From Cycas panzhihuaensis (lineage: Eukaryota > Cycadophyta): DNA of 64,000 bases. The DNA is taken from positions 28,093,741 to 28,157,740 of the forward strand of contig CM041465.1 in assembly GCA_023213395.1 (NCBI GenBank), in the 5' to 3' direction. Made by a program: the position numbers and the translations under genes. Positions 60,992 through 64,000 of this stretch are shown one piece after another. Positions within the stretch are counted from its first letter, which is position 1. Each line of letters opens with the position of its first letter. Under the pieces are notes generated by a model that saw nothing but the letters and a program-made list of their open reading frames with translations, did not search any database and was not told where the DNA came from.

Positions 60992-61875
60992 AAGCGGAAG
61001 ACGGCTTCCTCTACCGCCCCAAGGTTGAGAGGTATATCACGGGGGAACGTGAAGGAAGCACCAACGTGCTGGGCTAGAAGATACGTGGGAGCGGATCCCA
61101 CATGACTAATGGTTGGAAAGCTAGTAGGGCCAATAGGCCTACTAGGGACGATATCGCCACATTAGGGATGGCACATTGGTTTGATTAGGAGGCGGGTATG
61201 CTAACCCTCAATTGAGGAAAAGGCACACCACGAGAAGATCCTAAGGCATTAGGACCTTGATGAGGGACAGAAGATGCCACGCATGCCCCCACTGCGCAGG
61301 AACAGGTGGGACGTACGTGTAGGCATGAAGGGATTTGTGGTCATAGGAAGGGCAGAGGAGGATGAGGCATGAAGTGGGGAGGCGGAAGAGGAAGTGGCCC
61401 CTCTACGAAGAACATCCTCAAACCACCTGGGGCGCGGCTGCAGGCGTGTTGCGCGGCAACACTCGTTAAAAGCTTCAACTACGTCGATAGGAGGAGTCCC
61501 AACACACTCGTAAGAGGTGATCGGAACCTCAAACAAGGTAGGATCCTCAGAACGTTCCTCATAAGAATTGCCAACTACGTGGCAACCCTCAAGAGGAACG
61601 GGTCCTTCTATGACGTGGGTAGAAGGATGAGCATCGAAAGAAAGGGATTGGTCGTTTGGATAATAAAGGGGGTCGTCACCCTCTTGGGTGGACCCGGGAA
61701 TAACAGGAGGAAAGGCATGGGTTTCCATGGCCGAAGTGTGGTAAGTCCAATCAGAAGAGTATCCTCCATAGTCGGATCGAATCAGGATGAGGCAAGAAGG
61801 CGATACTCCGGGTCCTCTAACAAAGGAGGTAGACCGCGTAAACGATGAGAGAAATGCCGCATGCAAGGTCAACAA
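60992..61875 (-). pseudogene. Gypsy-T gag N-terminal extension
   Basis: An open frame at 61249-61875 (208 codons, minus) is rich in Pro, Ser and Thr, with TPPIDVVEAFNECCRATRL as its most protein-like part. No domain is recognised. It lies between the leader and the Gag core in the right orientation and is probably the N-terminal part of Gag, or a separate small ORF before it as in some Tat elements. Confidence 0.5.
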
Positions 61876-62031
61876 GCAATGTTAGCAAAGGAGAAAAGCG
61901 GTAAAACACACGCTACTGGGGGTGCCCAACGTGGAAATCGAGATAAGTATGGAAAGGATCACACAAGAGTAGCGAAACCAACCGAAGAGAGCGAAACTAG
62001 CTCCCTTCTTGGCATCCCAAGATGGTTGCGG
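61876..62031 (-). promoter_or_regulatory. Gypsy-T leader and primer-binding region
   Basis: The sequence adjoining the 5' LTR reads CCGCAACCATCTTGGGATGC on the minus strand. I cannot match it to a tRNA 3' end from memory, so the primer is undetermined. Confidence 0.4.
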
Positions 62032-64000
62032 TGGACGCCATTGCTACGGGATAACTACCTAAGCGATAGGTGTAAGAGAGGGTGAGTGGTGGAATGATGG
62101 AAGGTGGGACCTAAAGGTGGGTAACTACCACGCAGGCGCCCGTCTTGTGGAGCGAGTTCGGGATCTGCAATGGAGTATGGCTACTATCGGGTGACCCTTC
62201 ACTGCTTCGAGTAAGGGGTGAAGGTGCGTAAGGTAAACCTGAGTTAACCTGGGAATAGGACCCTCCCACCCTTGGGTGGCCAGAAGGGGGGAAGAGAAGG
62301 CCTAATGGAGACAGGCCAAGAGCAATCCTACACAACCCAACCTGATACAAGAGTGATGCTGGAAGCAAGGCACTCGTGCGGTTAAAGGGCGAAGAGGAAA
62401 GGCAGGGGAGAGAAGGACTCCTACAATCTTCCCTATGAATGATAAAGATGCATGAAATAAGATAAAAGAATCGCAAGCAAGTACCGAACCAATTTTTCCC
62501 TTTTAATCCTTTGATGTACTAATTACTACGAAAGAAATAAAAGGAAAAAGAAAGGGTAGCGGAGGGGAACGAATGTGCACCTGGAGCGAAGGTGTGCGAG
62601 ACGAAGTAACCTTCCCGAGGGGCGTCTAACCACTCTGCACGACGTACTGGATGCGAGGTATTACGATGGACGAAGAGGGGGCTTCCTTACCTTCCCCGGA
62701 AAATCAAATGCAAAACCAAGGAAGAAAAGAAGCACCAACTAGGAATGAAATAGCATGAAAACATAACACATATGAAGGTGCTTACCGGTAGCTAGGCCCA
62801 CGGGCGATGCGCTCCATGCTCCCCAAGTACCTGCAAACAACAGCGGTCTCTTTCTCTTCCCGACGGAAGAGCACTAACATGCAACACAAAAACTCTAACA
62901 ATATATGGCTAAATAAGAGCGAGAATTTGAATATACATGCGTTAGTACTAATCTGACAATCAAAGTATCAAAAGAAAGTGACCAAAGTGAAAGTAAATGA
63001 CTGGGTAAGCCTTGGAGTGGCCTACCTCCCGCAAGTGATTCCCAAACCTCCCCCCAAGAGCCACGAGGCAGCGAGGGGAAAGTCAAGAACAAGAGCTGGA
63101 AAATGGCAGCAAAAAGGGGCAAAGAAAGGCCCAAGGGAACCCACGGCAAACCGGGATGCTATGAGGAGCAAACCGGGTGACCCGGGGAAGAAAGGTGAAG
63201 CAAGGAACCATCAGTTGGGACTTATGTGTGATGCCGGACCCAGCAAAGGCCCCAAATCAGCGGCAACATGTGACACTGGTTTGGGCAACCAAGGAACCTT
63301 CAAACCCTTGTTTGAGCCAAAGGCAAAGACGGAAGCAGAGGGAGGTTTTGGGGGCTAAGATCCGCCTGGGAGCGTGGAAGGTGGTACGGAATCCACCCGG
63401 CTCCTCTCCAAAACCTATGCAACCTCCACACCGCCTTGGACAAGCGCAGTAAGAAGCACGGGGAGAGTGGTATACTTGACCCCCAAAGGGAGGACAACCA
63501 ACCCTCAAGCAACAAGTAAGAGCAAACGAGATGAAGCATGAAATTCACAAGGAAAACAAGCATAAACAAGGAATACCTGGAGAGAAGAGGCAAGGGATTT
63601 GCCTCAGCCAAAGCGTGCGGAAAGGGCGATAAATTAGCCCAGATCAAGTAGAGCGGGTTTGGGTCCCTTTCTGGAGGTGTGACGGAAACACCTATACTTG
63701 GGGCGCTTATGGATGCCGGGTGAAGACCGACACCACTTCAAAGGAGCCCTCTCCAAGGCGTTTGAGGAGCTGGGAGAATGTCTCAGCCATGCCGAAGGAG
63801 AGCTGGGTGCTGTATGAAGGGTGCAGTCCGATTGATGCAACAAGCAATGAGAGAGAAGCGAGCGGAGAGTGTTTCCTTGAGAGCAATTCCAAAAGTGAGC
63901 AAAAGATCCTTGAAAATGAGCCAAAAGGGCTTAAGTACTCAAGCAAAACCCTAAAGCGTGCGATTAGGGCTGGCGGAAGAGGAATAAAGCGCGAGCCACG
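62032..64000 (-). repeat. Gypsy-T 5' LTR, cut by window end
   Basis: Matches 50617-52604 from TGGACGC to GCGCGAGCCACG at the last base of the window. Same direction as the first copy. Confidence 0.9.

Larger units (their letters stand above)
50617..64000 (-). mobile_element. Gypsy-T: GC-rich non-autonomous Ty3/gypsy element, right end beyond window
   Basis: Direct repeats 50617-52604 and 62032-64000 frame an interior whose minus strand codes gag and protease, a pol with RT-RNase H-integrase core deleted, and an archaeal-type RNase H. Gag motifs, the VDNGSS protease and the ATNNxAEY-type RNase H point to the Tat lineage in plants. The plus strand carries a PMD-like ORF. Left boundary: TGGACGC at 50617 inside the Gypsy-E minisatellite. 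The right LTR runs past the window end, so total size is at least 13.4 kb. Stops are few but frameshifts are common. Confidence 0.85.

Noticed and set aside
50617-64000. Bacterial contamination or organellar insertion as explanation of the GC-rich part
   Set aside because: It is flanked by LTRs, codes plant-type gypsy gag and protease, and begins inside a Gypsy-E LTR.

Overview
The window reads as plant nuclear DNA made almost entirely of nested, decayed retrotransposons. I see no host single-copy gene, tRNA, rRNA or CRISPR array. The evidence for a plant is the set of families: Ty1/copia elements primed by initiator-Met tRNA (TGGTATCAGAGC), Ty3/gypsy elements, a LINE with a C-terminal RNase H, and a gypsy element with an archaeal-type RNase H and a plant-mobile-domain (PMD) ORF. 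A large, repeat-rich genome such as a gymnosperm's is plausible, but that is inference. Element names here (Copia-A, -N, -I, -B, -C, -D; Gypsy-M, -E, -T; LINE) are local labels.

Layout of the AT-rich part (1-50616): an LTR of a minus-strand copia element (1244-1658). Copia-A (+, about 1660-17860) is split twice: by Copia-N (-, 4269-9498, TSD AAATC/GAATC) in its protease region and by Copia-I (+, 11965-17169, TSD GATTC) inside the first catalytic motif of its RNase H. Copia-B (-, 19702-26519, TSD AGAAT) follows. Gypsy-M (-, 27900-34558) is split by a 5'-truncated LINE (-, 28604-32690) and bounded by a truncated Copia-C (-, 34559-36921). Gypsy-E (+, 36922-50616) is split in its gag zinc knuckle by Copia-D (+, 39213-46749). 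Both Gypsy-E LTRs carry a 21-bp minisatellite.

At base 50617 the composition changes abruptly to GC-rich. Gypsy-T (-, 50617 to beyond 64000) is inserted in the 3' LTR of Gypsy-E. It has direct terminal repeats of at least 1.97 kb, gag and protease genes (57.8-61.9 kb), and a pol gene whose RT, RNase H and integrase core are deleted, so that the start of RT lies about 0.1 kb from the integrase tail. It also carries an antisense, broken PMD-like ORF with a candidate intron (55.2-57.0 kb) and a separate archaeal-type RNase H with all four catalytic residues present (53.6-54.0 kb). This last element is the most unusual thing in the window: a non-autonomous derivative that has lost polymerase and integrase but kept gag-protease, an RNase H and an antisense accessory ORF.

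Coding regions are given as pseudogenes because every one has in-frame stops or frameshifts. Many stops are TAG where a Gln (CAG) or Trp (TGG) codon is expected, which fits deamination of methylated cytosine. Boundaries supported by LTR ends plus TSDs are exact; domain boundaries inside decayed genes are approximate.
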